Below are positions 1 through 8,448 of a stretch of 64,000 nucleotides of DNA, in pieces. This DNA is from Acidobacteriota bacterium (GTDB taxonomy: Bacteria > Acidobacteriota > Vicinamibacteria > Vicinamibacterales > UBA2999). Within the stretch, counting starts at the first letter, position 1, and the number at the start of each line of letters is the position of its first letter. The stretch covers positions 30,479 to 94,478 of the forward strand of contig CAUJDN010000045.1 of the NCBI GenBank assembly GCA_963169195.1, in the 5' to 3' direction. A program made the position numbers and the translations under genes. The notes beneath the pieces were generated by a model. That model did not search any database. It saw nothing but the letters and a program-made list of their open reading frames with translations, and was not told where the DNA came from.

Positions 1-149
1 CGCGCGTCCTCGCGGGACACGATGCCGCACTCGGTCAGCATCACCAGGTGGGCGTAGTGGATGGCCATCAGCGGGGCGAGCAGCAGCTCCTTGGCGTCCT
101 CGAAGTTCTCGTTGAGGACGATGGTGACGTATTCGGGTGCGAAGCGCAT
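1..149 (-). CDS. N-terminal part of a lyase-family protein (argininosuccinate lyase-like), cut by window edge
   Basis: The complement strand from an ATG at 149 reads MRFAPEYVTIVLNENFEDAK and continues LLLAPLMAIHYAHLVMLTECGIVSREDA before running off the window. The pattern of a helix with AIHYAHLVML followed by GIVS resembles the start of fumarase/aspartase-superfamily proteins annotated as argininosuccinate lyase in related genomes. Only about 49 codons are visible, so no active-site motif can be checked. It is transcribed away from the penicillin-acylase gene, with a divergent gap of about 70 bp. The frame is clear; the family call is tentative. Confidence 0.45.
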   Translation of the reverse strand, partial: MRFAPEYVTIVLNENFEDAKELLLAPLMAIHYAHLVMLTECGIVSREDA

Positions 150-221
150 GCGGAGTCCTAGCAGTATATAGTCCGGGTGCGGGCGGGTGCGGGCAGGCAA
201 GCGAAGGTGGGAGGTGACGTG

Positions 222-3083
222 GTGAACAGGATCACACGGCAGGTGGCGCTCGTGGGAGCGGTCGTCACGCTGGCGCTGTCGGGGCCGACGGCCCTCGACG
301 CGCGATCGGCGGGCCAGTCGCCGGCCGCCTCGACGCTGGCGGTCGCCGGGCTCGAGCGTGCCGTCGAGATCCGGCGCGATCGGTGGGGCATCAACCACAT
401 CTCCGCGCAGACCGAAGCGGACCTCTTCTTCGCCCAGGGGTATGCCGCGGCGAAGGACCGGCTGTTCCAGTTCGAGCTCTGGCGCCGGCAGGCCACCGGC
501 ACGGTGGCCGAGATCCTCGGGCGACGCGAGCTGGCGCGCGACCGGGGCACACGGCTGCACATGTTCCGCGGCGATCTGGACGCCGAGCTCAACCACTATC
601 ACCCGCGCGGGAAGCTCATCGTCGAGTCGTTCGTCCGCGGGGTGAACGCGTACATCGCCGAGACCGAGCGCACGCCGTCTCTCCTGCCCCTGGAGTTCAG
701 GATGCTGGGCATCACGCCCGGGCGATGGACGCCGGCGGTCGTCATCTCGCGGCACCAGAGCCTCACGGCCAACATCACGGATGAGGTGCGCTCCATGCGC
801 GCCCTGAAGACGATGAGCCCCGAGGCGCTGCGCGAGCTGATGTACTTCCAGGGCGGCGAGCCGGTGTTCGCGCCCGACGCCGCGCTGGATCCGAAGGTCT
901 TCCCCGACAACGTGCTGGAGCTCTACAGCGCCTTCCGCAGCGCAGTCGAGTTCAGGCCGGAGGACGTGGCGGCCGAGTTCCGCCGCGCCGAGGCCCCGGC
1001 GGCCGCGCCGGCGGAGGCGGGCGAGCCCGACGACGCCTCCATCGACCCGCGCGACATCGGCTCGAACAACTGGGTCGTGAGCGGCGCGCGCACGCAGAGC
1101 ACGTATCCCATCATGGCCAACGACCCGCACCGCGTGCAGGGCGCCCCGTCGCTCCGCTACTGGGTGCACCTGGTCGGTCCCGGATGGAACGTGATTGGCG
1201 GCGGCGAGCCCGTGCTGCCCGGCGTCTCCATCGGCCACAACGAGTACGGCGCGTGGGGCCTCACCATCTTCGGCAACGACAACGAGGACCTCTACGTCTA
1301 CGACGTGAACCCGGGTAATCCGAACGAGTATCGCCACCAGGGACGGTGGGAAGCGATGCGGATCGTCGCGGACACCGTCCCGGTGAAGGGCGAGAAGCCG
1401 GAAGCCGTGGAACTGAAGTACACGCGCCACGGCCCCGTGATCTTCGAAGATCGGGTGAACCGCAAGGCGTACGCCGTTCGCGCGGCATGGATGGAACCGG
1501 GCTCGGCGCCGTACCTGGGCAGCCTCCGCATGAACCAGGCGCGCACGTGGGAGGAGTTCCGCGAGGCGTGCGGCTACAGCCGCATGCCGGCCGAGAACAT
1601 GGTGTGGGCGGATCGCACCGGCACCATCGGCTGGCAGGCGGCGGGCATCCAGCCGCTGCGCCGCAACTGGAGCGGCCTGCTGCCCGTGCCGGGCGACGGG
1701 CGCTACGAATGGGACGGCTTTCTCCCCATCACGGCGCTGCCGCACGAAGTGAACCCCGCGCGCGGCTTCGTGGCGACCGCCAACCATTACCTGTTCCCGA
1801 ACGACTATCCGTATCCCGAGGCCCGGCACTACACGTGGGCCGACCCGTATCGGGCGTCGCGCATCACCGAGGTGCTGGGGTCGGGCCGCCTGTTCAGCGT
1901 GGCCGAGATGGCGCGGCTGCAGAACGACGACCTGTCGCTCCCGGCGCGCGCCCTGGTGCCGCTGTTGAAGGACCTGCCGCTGGCGAACGCCGCGTCCGCG
2001 AAGGCGCGCGACCAGCTGATGGCGTGGGACTTCGTGATGGACAGGAGCTCGGTGCCCGCGGGTATCCACGCCATGTGGCAACGGCGCCTGCTCGCCAACC
2101 TGCGCGAACGGCTGGTCCCCGAGGCCGCGCGCGCCGTGCTCGGCCAGGGGGCCGTCTCGCTCAAACGCGCCATCGACTGGCTGTACGCCCCGGACGGCCG
2201 CTTCGGCGCGGATCCGACGGCCGCGCGCGACGCGCTGGTCGCGCGCAGCCTGGACGAGGCTGTAGCCGAACTCACCAAGCGCTTCGGGCCCGACATGGCG
2301 AAGTGGCCGTGGGGCCAGGAGGGCTATCACCACGCCCTGATCCGTCACCCGCTCGCCGCCGCGGTGAACGACGCCACGCGCGCGAAGCTCACCGTCGGCC
2401 CGGCGCCGCGCGGCGGCGACGGCACCACGGTGAGCGCCACGGGCAGCGGCGACAACCAGACCTCCGGCGGCTCGTTCAAGCTGATCGCCGACACCGAGGA
2501 CTGGGACAATTCGATCGGAATCAACACGCCCGGTCAGTCGGGGGATCCTGACAACACGTTCTACCGGAACCTGTTCGACCTGTGGGCGAAGGGACGCTAC
2601 TTTCCCGTCGCATACTCTCGCAAGAAAGTGGAGTCGGTGACCGAGAGCGTCACCGAGCTGCGCCCGGCGCCGGCGAGCACGCAGCAGCGAGGGGGGGCAC
2701 GGAGGTTCCGGGGGGTTCGGGGGTTCGGAGGTTCGGAGGTTCGGAGGTTCGGAGGTTCGGAGGTTCGGAGGTTCGGAGGTTCGGAGGTTCGGAGGTTCGG
2801 AGGTTCGGAGGTTCGGAGGTTCGGAGGTTCGGGGGTTCGGAGGTTCGGAGGTTCGGAGGTTCCGGGGTCTCAAGTTCCCGGGTTCGGGCGTTGCGGTTCT
2901 GATGTTCGCACGGCCACAGCGCCGTGCCCCCAGAACCCCAGAACCCCAGAACCTCAGAACCTCCGAACCCCAGAACCCCCGAACCCGTCGTCTTCGCTCT
3001 CGCGACGTGCGGGTCAGCCGCCCAGGACGCCGGGCTCCCAGGAGGGCTGCACGGTGGCGCCCCACATGTCGCGCGCACCGTAG
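222..3083 (+). CDS. Penicillin acylase family secreted hydrolase with repeat-encoded C-terminal tail
   Basis: Ntn-hydrolase of the penicillin/acyl-homoserine-lactone acylase family, expected to cleave amide bonds of N-acyl substrates in the periplasm. I start at GTG 222, preceded by GGGAGGT, rather than an ATG at 177; the protein then begins with a signal peptide (VALVGAVVTLALS). The N-terminal chain has the family pattern RDRWGINHI...AQGYAAAKDRLFQFE. A GSNNWVVSG segment supplies the predicted catalytic, autoprocessed Ser, encoded at 1062, so the chain should mature into alpha and beta subunits. GDNQTSGGSFK and DLWAKGRYFPVAYS match the usual end of the family. About 130 further residues, starting near 2690, are encoded by a 9-bp tandem repeat plus trailing sequence and are probably not part of the ancestral protein. 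The substrate cannot be predicted. Confidence 0.9.
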   Translation: MNRITRQVALVGAVVTLALSGPTALDARSAGQSPAASTLAVAGLERAVEIRRDRWGINHISAQTEADLFFAQGYAAAKDRLFQFELWRRQATGTVAEILGRRELARDRGTRLHMFRGDLDAELNHYHPRGKLIVESFVRGVNAYIAETERTPSLLPLEFRMLGITPGRWTPAVVISRHQSLTANITDEVRSMRALKTMSPEALRELMYFQGGEPVFAPDAALDPKVFPDNVLELYSAFRSAVEFRPEDVAAEFRRAEAPAAAPAEAGEPDDASIDPRDIGSNNWVVSGARTQSTYPIMANDPHRVQGAPSLRYWVHLVGPGWNVIGGGEPVLPGVSIGHNEYGAWGLTIFGNDNEDLYVYDVNPGNPNEYRHQGRWEAMRIVADTVPVKGEKPEAVELKYTRHGPVIFEDRVNRKAYAVRAAWMEPGSAPYLGSLRMNQARTWEEFREACGYSRMPAENMVWADRTGTIGWQAAGIQPLRRNWSGLLPVPGDGRYEWDGFLPITALPHEVNPARGFVATANHYLFPNDYPYPEARHYTWADPYRASRITEVLGSGRLFSVAEMARLQNDDLSLPARALVPLLKDLPLANAASAKARDQLMAWDFVMDRSSVPAGIHAMWQRRLLANLRERLVPEAARAVLGQGAVSLKRAIDWLYAPDGRFGADPTAARDALVARSLDEAVAELTKRFGPDMAKWPWGQEGYHHALIRHPLAAAVNDATRAKLTVGPAPRGGDGTTVSATGSGDNQTSGGSFKLIADTEDWDNSIGINTPGQSGDPDNTFYRNLFDLWAKGRYFPVAYSRKKVESVTESVTELRPAPASTQQRGGARRFRGVRGFGGSEVRRFGGSEVRRFGGSEVRRFGGSEVRRFGGSGVRRFGGSEVPGSQVPGFGRCGSDVRTATAPCPQNPRTPEPQNLRTPEPPNPSSSLSRRAGQPPRTPGSQEGCTVAPHMSRAP
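2708..2867 (+). repeat. 9-bp tandem repeat (ggttcggag), about 16 units
   Basis: The unit ggttcggag, with variants ggttcgggg and ggttccggg, runs almost uninterrupted. It lies in frame inside the 3' end of the acylase gene and encodes repeated RRFGGSEV-type residues. Units are head to tail with no spacers, so this is a minisatellite and not a CRISPR. Confidence 0.95.
2931..2987 (-). repeat. Inverted counterpart of the 9-bp repeat (cagaacccc / gaacctccg)
   Basis: About six units of cagaacccc/gaacctccg are the reverse complement of the repeat at 2708-2867, about 65 bp away. The two arrays face each other between the convergent acylase and DinB genes. A transcript could fold into a long GC-rich hairpin here, which might act as a bidirectional terminator; that role is inference. 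Confidence 0.85.
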
Positions 3084-3604
3084 CGCTCGTACAGGATCAT
3101 GAGATGGTGCTGGCTGTGCCCGGCGAGGATCCAGCAGAGGGCCCGGGCCGTGACCGCCATGTCGTTCGCCAGGGCCGAGCGGGCGAGCGCGGCCTCGTCC
3201 AGCGAATGGACGAGCGCGAGCGTCGCCGCGCGGACCGCCAGCAGCTCGTGCACGATGTGCTTGATCGGGCGGTGGTGATGCGGCGCCGCCGCGGCCCACT
3301 GGCGCTCGTCGAAGCCGGCCAGCGGCGTCGTGTCGGCCCGCGCGATGCGCAGCAGGCGATATCCGAACACGCGCTCGGCGTCCGAGATGTGCCCGAGCAC
3401 CTCCTTCACGCTCCACTTGCCTTCCTGGTAGCGGAACGAGGCCTTCGCGTCGTTCAGCCCCTCGAACCGCCGGATGTCGGCGCGTTGCGCCTCGAGCGCC
3501 GCCAGCGGCCCACTCGCGGGGACCCTGTTGATGTAGCCGGCGTAGAAGAACCCGAACTCGTCGGGGTCGGGCAGAGCGATCGGGGGGGCGGGCCGGTGGC
3601 GCAT
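3014..3604 (-). CDS. DinB family protein
   Basis: A protein of 196 residues with the DinB/YfiT four-helix metal-binding fold. The signature segments are KWSVKEVLGHISDAERVFGY in the first half and CWILAGHSQHHLMILYER near the C-terminus; His residues in GHISD and GHSQHH would bind a divalent metal. Related proteins act as thiol-dependent transferases or stay uncharacterised. I chose the ATG at 3604, 11 bp past the stop of the upstream ArsA gene, over an ATG at 3640 that would overlap ArsA. It is probably the last gene of the operon CC-star, ArsA, DinB. It converges on the acylase gene across the repeat arrays. Confidence 0.88.
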   Translation of the reverse strand: MRHRPAPPIALPDPDEFGFFYAGYINRVPASGPLAALEAQRADIRRFEGLNDAKASFRYQEGKWSVKEVLGHISDAERVFGYRLLRIARADTTPLAGFDERQWAAAAPHHHRPIKHIVHELLAVRAATLALVHSLDEAALARSALANDMAVTARALCWILAGHSQHHLMILYERYGARDMWGATVQPSWEPGVLGG

Positions 3605-3614
3605 GACAAGGACT

Positions 3615-4541
3615 CTATCCGGGGAACAGGGCGGTCGCAATCGTCCCGAGCGTCTCGAGGCCGTGCACGTCGCGAGGCAGCTGCGGCACCCGCAGGACCG
3701 GCACGTCCGTGAAGCGCCGGTCGATCTCCTCCAGGTAGACGCGCTCCTGAGCCTGGCGGGCCACGAGGAACGGGTCCGCGCTGGCGGTCGGCAGCACGCG
3801 GTTCACCACCAGCGCCCCCACGCGCACCCCCGCCTCGTCCAGCTGCGCCAGTGCGCGCGCCGTCTCCTCGATGGGCAGCCGCTCGGCGAGCAGCACCAGC
3901 ACGAACGCCGTGACGCGTGGACTGACCAGACGCGCGCGGAACTCGCGCAGCCGCGTCAGCCGCTCGGCCAGCGACTCCAGGATGGGGTCGTGCCTGTCGT
4001 CCTGCTCCACACCGAGCATCGCCCGCCTCGAGCGCGACAGGGCGCGAATCCACGCCTCCATCAGCTCGGGCATCCGGATGAGCCGCAGCGTGTGGCCCGT
4101 CGGCGCCGTGTCGAAGACCAGCAGGTCGAACCGGTCGTCCTCCCCCCGGATGAGCGATCCGATGCGGTCGAAGAGCGCCACCTCCTCGGCCGCCGGCATG
4201 CTCGCCGCCAGGTCGATCTGACGGTACGCCTCCGCGAGGATCCGGTGCCCGAACAGCGACGTGATGCGGTCCTTCACCTCGGCCACGTAGCGGGCCGACT
4301 CCCGGGCGGCGTCGATCTCGACGGCGTGCAGGCGCGGCCGCACCTCGACGATGTCGGGGCCGATCGGGCGGTCGAAGATGTCCGCCGTGTTGTGCGCGGG
4401 ATCGGTGGACACCAGGAGCACGCGCCGTCCCGCGCGGCTCGCCGCCAGCGCGGTGGCGGAGGCGCTCGTGGTCTTCCCCACGCCGCCCTTGCCGCCGAAG
4501 AACAGGACCTTCCGATCGAGCAGGCGCGCCGGGTCCTCCAT
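3615..4541 (-). CDS. ArsA family ATPase
   Basis: Deviant-Walker P-loop ATPase of the ArsA/GET3 family, 308 residues. The motif FFGGKGGVGKTT lies about 12 residues from the start. VSTDPAHNTADIF is the switch/A-loop signature, and FDTAPTGHTLRL is the switch II region typical of ArsA. The start ATG at 4541 overlaps the TGA of the upstream CC-star gene (TGATG), so the two are translationally coupled. Single-domain ArsA homologues next to CC-star genes are a recurrent pair of unknown function; arsenite export is not implied, because no arsB or arsenic genes are nearby. Function beyond ATP-driven delivery or sorting is unknown. Confidence 0.9.
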   Translation of the reverse strand: MEDPARLLDRKVLFFGGKGGVGKTTSASATALAASRAGRRVLLVSTDPAHNTADIFDRPIGPDIVEVRPRLHAVEIDAARESARYVAEVKDRITSLFGHRILAEAYRQIDLAASMPAAEEVALFDRIGSLIRGEDDRFDLLVFDTAPTGHTLRLIRMPELMEAWIRALSRSRRAMLGVEQDDRHDPILESLAERLTRLREFRARLVSPRVTAFVLVLLAERLPIEETARALAQLDEAGVRVGALVVNRVLPTASADPFLVARQAQERVYLEEIDRRFTDVPVLRVPQLPRDVHGLETLGTIATALFPG

Positions 4542-4864
4542 CAACAGCAGGGCAGGTTGCCGAGCGGCGACCGATCCATCCCCATCCGGCGATGCCACAG
4601 GTGGAACTGGTCCAGCAGGTAGGGGTAGAGGTCGAGCATGTAGAGGGTGGCCGGGTTCGGCAGGCCGACGACTTCCATGTAGCAGAGGAGCAGGAACAGA
4701 TCGTTCAGCTCGTTGGCCTGCGCCCGCAGCTCTCGCTCGTAGTGGCTGTACGCGATGCCGTGCACGAAGTCGCGAATGTTCCTGCCGACGGGCACCCGGG
4801 GATCATAGACCAAGGGGTCAGGGATCAGGGGGTCGGGGATCAGGGCCTCGAGGATCGCGGACAT
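4541..4864 (-). CDS. Small cory-CC-star-type partner of ArsA ATPase
   Basis: A protein of about 107 residues ending in Pro-Cys-Cys-stop. It has the conserved core GIAYSHYERELRAQANELND, then LPNPATLYMLDLYPYLL and HLWHRRMGMDRSPL. This matches what I know of the cory-CC-star family, named for its terminal cysteines and found beside ArsA ATPases. Coupling by overlap with arsA supports a shared role, perhaps with the C-terminal Cys pair as metal ligand or modification site (inference). The start is uncertain: ATG 4864 is preceded by no clear SD, and residues 5-18 (IPDPLIPDPL...) come from a ggggatca-type tandem repeat at about 4805-4850. A GTG at 4795 is an alternative that would exclude the repeat. 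Confidence 0.75.
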   Translation of the reverse strand: MSAILEALIPDPLIPDPLVYDPRVPVGRNIRDFVHGIAYSHYERELRAQANELNDLFLLLCYMEVVGLPNPATLYMLDLYPYLLDQFHLWHRRMGMDRSPLGNLPCC

Positions 4865-4935
4865 TGCCACGGTGCTGGTTGGCAGGTGCTGCAGATTCCG
4901 CGCACCGCCAGGCACGGATCCCGGCTTCCTGTTCC

Positions 4936-7506
4936 CTACATGTTCACCCAGTACGTGAACTTGACCAGGAACACGTTGCGGGACGGCGAGCGGAACAGCC
5001 CGCCGACGTCGCGGTTGAACTGGAACGTCCCGTGGTCGCTGACGTCATCGAAGCGGCCCTGCTGCCACACGAGGAAGAGCTGCGAGCCCGGCTTGTACTC
5101 CCACCGCAGCACGTTCGTCGTCCGGAACGAGCGGATGTTGAAGTCGGCCGGGCCCGTGTAGTCGTACGGCCGGTAGCGGTCCGGGTAGCGGGCGGCGCGG
5201 CCGTCCACCAGCTCGCGGAACGTCGAGTAGTCGCCGGCGGACACGAACGGCTCGGCGTAGGTCTGCAGCGACAGATTCGGCGTCATCGTGTAGTTGAAGC
5301 GCAGCGTCATCGCCACCGTCTTCTGATCGATGCGGCCGAACACGTAGTGCCGCGCGCCGTCGGCGTCGTCGACGTTCGAGACCCACTGCGCATCGTCCTC
5401 GTTGCGCTCGTAGCGAAGCCCGGCGGAGAGCGCGAGCGCCGAGGATGGCCGGAGATTGATCGACGGGTTCATGTGGCGCCGCGCCGTGCCCTGGCCGTCC
5501 GCCTCGTAGTAGCCGTTGTAGCTGAAGGAGAGCGCCTTCCGGTGGTCGGTGTTGGCGTAGAACCAGACGCCGCGACTGGCGTTGCCGAGCACGCCGGGCC
5601 CGCCGCGAGTGATGCGATCCCGGAACGGCGCGCTGTTGAGGTTGACGCCCATGCCGACGTTGTACTGGTTGACGAACGTCCAGTGCGTGTTGATGTTCCC
5701 GCCCGAGAACAGGCGGTCCCCGCCGAAGTTCCAGCCCGCCCACTGGTTGACGTTGATGTTCCAGTTGCGGACGAAGCGACCCGGGACGAAGTCGCGGTAC
5801 TGGAACCAGTTGCTCACCGTGCGCTCGTCGGCGCGGCGCTGGAAGCCCAGATCGTTGCTGTCGAAGCCGGGGCTCTTGTAGCCGGCGGAGGTGTTGAACC
5901 GCGTGCGATCCCCCGCGATCTTGCCGAACGACACCGACCCGGCATGGCCGCTCAGCGTCGTCGCCAGCGGGTCCACGTCCGTGTAGTCGGAATCCGGCCG
6001 CTGGTACGAGTGCACGGCGTTCTGCTGCAGCCGCGCGATGGCCTCGGGACTGCCGCGCAGGTGGCTCCCCGCCCAGAACCCGGAGATGCTGTACGCGCGC
6101 GACAGGCGCCAGTCGTAGTCCACGCCACCGGCATACGCGTTGTCCGACAGGAAGCTCACGTCGTTGGTGACCTGCCGGTTGGTGGACGTGAGCATGAAGC
6201 CCAGCGCCGACTGGTTGGCGTACTCGCGGCGGACGCGAGCGACGCTGTACGACGTCAGCGGCTCCACGCGCTGCAGGCGGCGATCGATGCCGCCGGGCCC
6301 GGCGATGACCGCGTCCTCGCGCACGGTCACCGCCTGCAGGCCGCCCACCGAGAAGCGCCCGATCCGGCCGGTCAGCTTGGCGGCGCCAAGGATCGTGGCC
6401 GTGTCGGGCGAGGTCGAGAACTCCCCGTCACCGGCGTCGGGCGACCCCTGCGGCGCACGGCCGATGCGGCGCGAATAGAAGAGGCCCGTGCAGTTGCCGT
6501 CGTTGCAGTCCATGTTGAAGCGGAAGGTGCCGGACCCCTCCACGAAGAAGGGCCGCCGCTCGGGAAAGAACGCCTCGAAGGCGTCGAGGTTGACCACCGC
6601 CGGGTCCGCCTCCACCTGGCCGAAATCAGGGTTCACCGTGGCGGTGAGCGTGAGGCCGGGCGTCACCGCGTACTTCAGGTCCAGTCCCAGCGCCCCGCCC
6701 GGGTCGGGCGACCTCGCCAGCGTGTTGCCGGCATCCACGGCGTGCGTGTCGAGCTTGCCCACGGTGTACGGCATCAGCTCGAGCCGCCGGGGCGAGCCGC
6801 CCAGCCGTATGCCCTGCAGCTCGCCGAACTGCGACACGAAGCCGTTCGCGTTGCGGGAGAGCAGCGGCCACGTCGAGATCTCGTTCAGCCGGCCCACCTC
6901 GCGAACGATCGCCAAGCCCACGGGCCCGCCCTCGGTGCCGTTGAAGCGGAGCTGCGAGAAGGGTATGCGGAACTCGGCACGCCATCCCTCCCGGTCCCGC
7001 GCCACCTGCACGTCCCACACGGCGTCCCAGCTGTCGTCGCTCGGCCCGTCGTTGAAGTAGTACCGGTCGCGCTTCACACCGACCGGATTCACGGCGAACT
7101 CGTAGGCCGAGCGCCGGTCGAGGTACGAGTCCACGATGACCTTCACCCAGTCGGACGGCGAGTGCTGATCGCGGCGCGTCAGGATGCCGACGATGCGGTC
7201 GGGCTCGGAGTCGAAGGCGCGAATGGCGACGTAGAGCGCCGCGCCGTCGAAGGCCACACGCGCCTCGGTGGCGTGGCTGGGCGGCTGCCCTTCCGCAGGC
7301 TCACGCTGGATGAAGTCGGTGATGCGTCCCGCGCGCTCCCAGGTGCTCTCGTCCATCCGCCCGTCGATGACCATGGGCTCGCCTTCGGCGACCGGCACGG
7401 CGGCAGCGCTGGCCACCATCCGGGCCGCACTTCGGGCAGTGACCGGCACCCAGGCCACGGCCGCCAGCACCGCGATCGGGAGCCACACCCGACGGTCCAT
7501 CCGCAT
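4936..7506 (-). CDS. DUF5916 / CBM9-like outer-membrane-type protein
   Basis: A secreted protein of about 856 residues. After a signal peptide (LPIAVLAAVAWVPVTARS), a CBM9-like beta-sandwich begins with VIDGRMDESTWERAGRITDF and runs to FRIPFSQLRF. A DUF5916 domain follows (AVTPGLTLTATVNPDFGQVE, AFFPERRPFFVEGSGTF, FYSRRIGRAPQG). The C-terminal half is rich in alternating beta strands and ends ...FTYWVNM, as expected for an outer-membrane beta-barrel. The start is ATG 7506 or 7500; earlier ATGs have no signal sequence. The gene is divergent from an AraC regulator across an AT-rich gap. The substrate is unknown; a role in surface binding or uptake of a polymer is only an inference. Confidence 0.88.
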   Translation of the reverse strand: MRMDRRVWLPIAVLAAVAWVPVTARSAARMVASAAAVPVAEGEPMVIDGRMDESTWERAGRITDFIQREPAEGQPPSHATEARVAFDGAALYVAIRAFDSEPDRIVGILTRRDQHSPSDWVKVIVDSYLDRRSAYEFAVNPVGVKRDRYYFNDGPSDDSWDAVWDVQVARDREGWRAEFRIPFSQLRFNGTEGGPVGLAIVREVGRLNEISTWPLLSRNANGFVSQFGELQGIRLGGSPRRLELMPYTVGKLDTHAVDAGNTLARSPDPGGALGLDLKYAVTPGLTLTATVNPDFGQVEADPAVVNLDAFEAFFPERRPFFVEGSGTFRFNMDCNDGNCTGLFYSRRIGRAPQGSPDAGDGEFSTSPDTATILGAAKLTGRIGRFSVGGLQAVTVREDAVIAGPGGIDRRLQRVEPLTSYSVARVRREYANQSALGFMLTSTNRQVTNDVSFLSDNAYAGGVDYDWRLSRAYSISGFWAGSHLRGSPEAIARLQQNAVHSYQRPDSDYTDVDPLATTLSGHAGSVSFGKIAGDRTRFNTSAGYKSPGFDSNDLGFQRRADERTVSNWFQYRDFVPGRFVRNWNINVNQWAGWNFGGDRLFSGGNINTHWTFVNQYNVGMGVNLNSAPFRDRITRGGPGVLGNASRGVWFYANTDHRKALSFSYNGYYEADGQGTARRHMNPSINLRPSSALALSAGLRYERNEDDAQWVSNVDDADGARHYVFGRIDQKTVAMTLRFNYTMTPNLSLQTYAEPFVSAGDYSTFRELVDGRAARYPDRYRPYDYTGPADFNIRSFRTTNVLRWEYKPGSQLFLVWQQGRFDDVSDHGTFQFNRDVGGLFRSPSRNVFLVKFTYWVNM

Positions 7507-7603
7507 GCCACGTGTAGACGGCGTGGCCGCGCAGTTGGTTGGCTCAAGCCGAAACGGGACCCGGCGATTCTTGCGAGGAAGATTCAAGATATATTTCAAT
7601 GAA
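7507..7603. promoter_or_regulatory. Divergent promoter region, DUF5916 gene / AraC regulator
   Basis: This 97-bp gap between divergent genes includes an AT-rich patch around 7580-7603 (caagatatatttcaatgaaa) in an otherwise very GC-rich neighbourhood. It is the natural place for both promoters and possibly an AraC-site. No exact -35/-10 boxes are assigned. Confidence 0.4.
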
Positions 7604-8410
7604 ATGTCTAATTTGAGACCGATGGCTGATATCGCGGGTGCACTGTCAAAACACCTGAAAATCAGCCACTTCCCCCCTCTCTCGGCCATCGAGCACGTCC
7701 ACGACAGGCCGCTGCTGCTGTGGGCCGACGCGCCGCTGATGGTCCACACCCGCGCCGGCGCCTGGGCCGTTCCCCGGGGACGAATGGTGTGGCTGACGGC
7801 ATGGACGCGATTTCGGCTTCAGGCCGAGGTGCCCGTCCACGCCGAGGCCCTGCTCCTGGACCCGGTCAGGGCCCGGGCGGTCACCCGTGCGTCCGCGGTG
7901 CTGGGCGATGACGAGGTGCTGGAGGCGATCGTGCGCCACGCCACGCGACAGACCGCCCTGGAGGCTGGCGCGCCCGGGGACCGACGCCTCTTCGCCGTGC
8001 TCCTCGATCGCATCGAGGTCGCGCGCGGCCTTCCGCTGCTCGTACGGGCGCCGCTGAAGGGGCGCCTGGCGTCGGTCGTCGAGCTGGGCGCGCACGTGGC
8101 CGAGGGGCGCGTCCCCTCGGTCGCGGACCTGGCGTTGTCGATGGGCACGAGTCGAAAGACGGTAGAGCGCGCCTTCGCCCGCGATGTCGGGCTCACCGCG
8201 GGGCGCTGGCGTCAGCAGGTGCGCCTGACGCGCGCCGCCGCACTGCTCTCAGGGGGGCGCCGCGTCGCTGATGTCGCGCGCGAGATTGGCTACCGCTCAC
8301 CGAGCGCCTTCGTGGCGGCCTTCCGCAAGGCGATGGGCACGACACCCCGGCGCTTTGCCGGAAGCCCGGGACACGGCAACCGGCCGAGGCCCGGCGACGG
8401 GCAGACGTAG
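7604..8410 (+). CDS. AraC family transcriptional regulator
   Basis: A DNA-binding regulator of 268 residues. The N-terminal part (about 1-150) resembles a cupin-type AraC sensor: LLLWADAPLMVHTRAGAW and VPRGRMVWLTAWTRF. The C-terminal part has two helix-turn-helix units, VADLALSMGTSRKTVERAF and VADVAREIGYRSPSAFVAAF, ending with FRKAMGTTPRRF, the classic AraC/XylS signature. I use ATG 7604; ATG 7622 is an alternative, and neither has a strong SD. Divergence from the DUF5916 gene makes that gene a possible target, though that is not shown. It converges with the M61 peptidase gene across 38 bp. Confidence 0.92.
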   Translation: MSNLRPMADIAGALSKHLKISHFPPLSAIEHVHDRPLLLWADAPLMVHTRAGAWAVPRGRMVWLTAWTRFRLQAEVPVHAEALLLDPVRARAVTRASAVLGDDEVLEAIVRHATRQTALEAGAPGDRRLFAVLLDRIEVARGLPLLVRAPLKGRLASVVELGAHVAEGRVPSVADLALSMGTSRKTVERAFARDVGLTAGRWRQQVRLTRAAALLSGGRRVADVAREIGYRSPSAFVAAFRKAMGTTPRRFAGSPGHGNRPRPGDGQT

Positions 8411-8448
8411 GAAGTCCGGGATCGGACACTGCCGACTCCCGATCGTGT

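Noticed and set aside
2708..2987. Possible CRISPR array
   Set aside because: The 9-bp units are contiguous with no spacers, and no cas gene is in the window.
4351..7602. Plus-strand open frame of about 1080 codons
   Set aside because: It is antisense to the CC-star/DUF5916 genes, Arg/Val/His-rich and without any domain; an artefact of high GC3.
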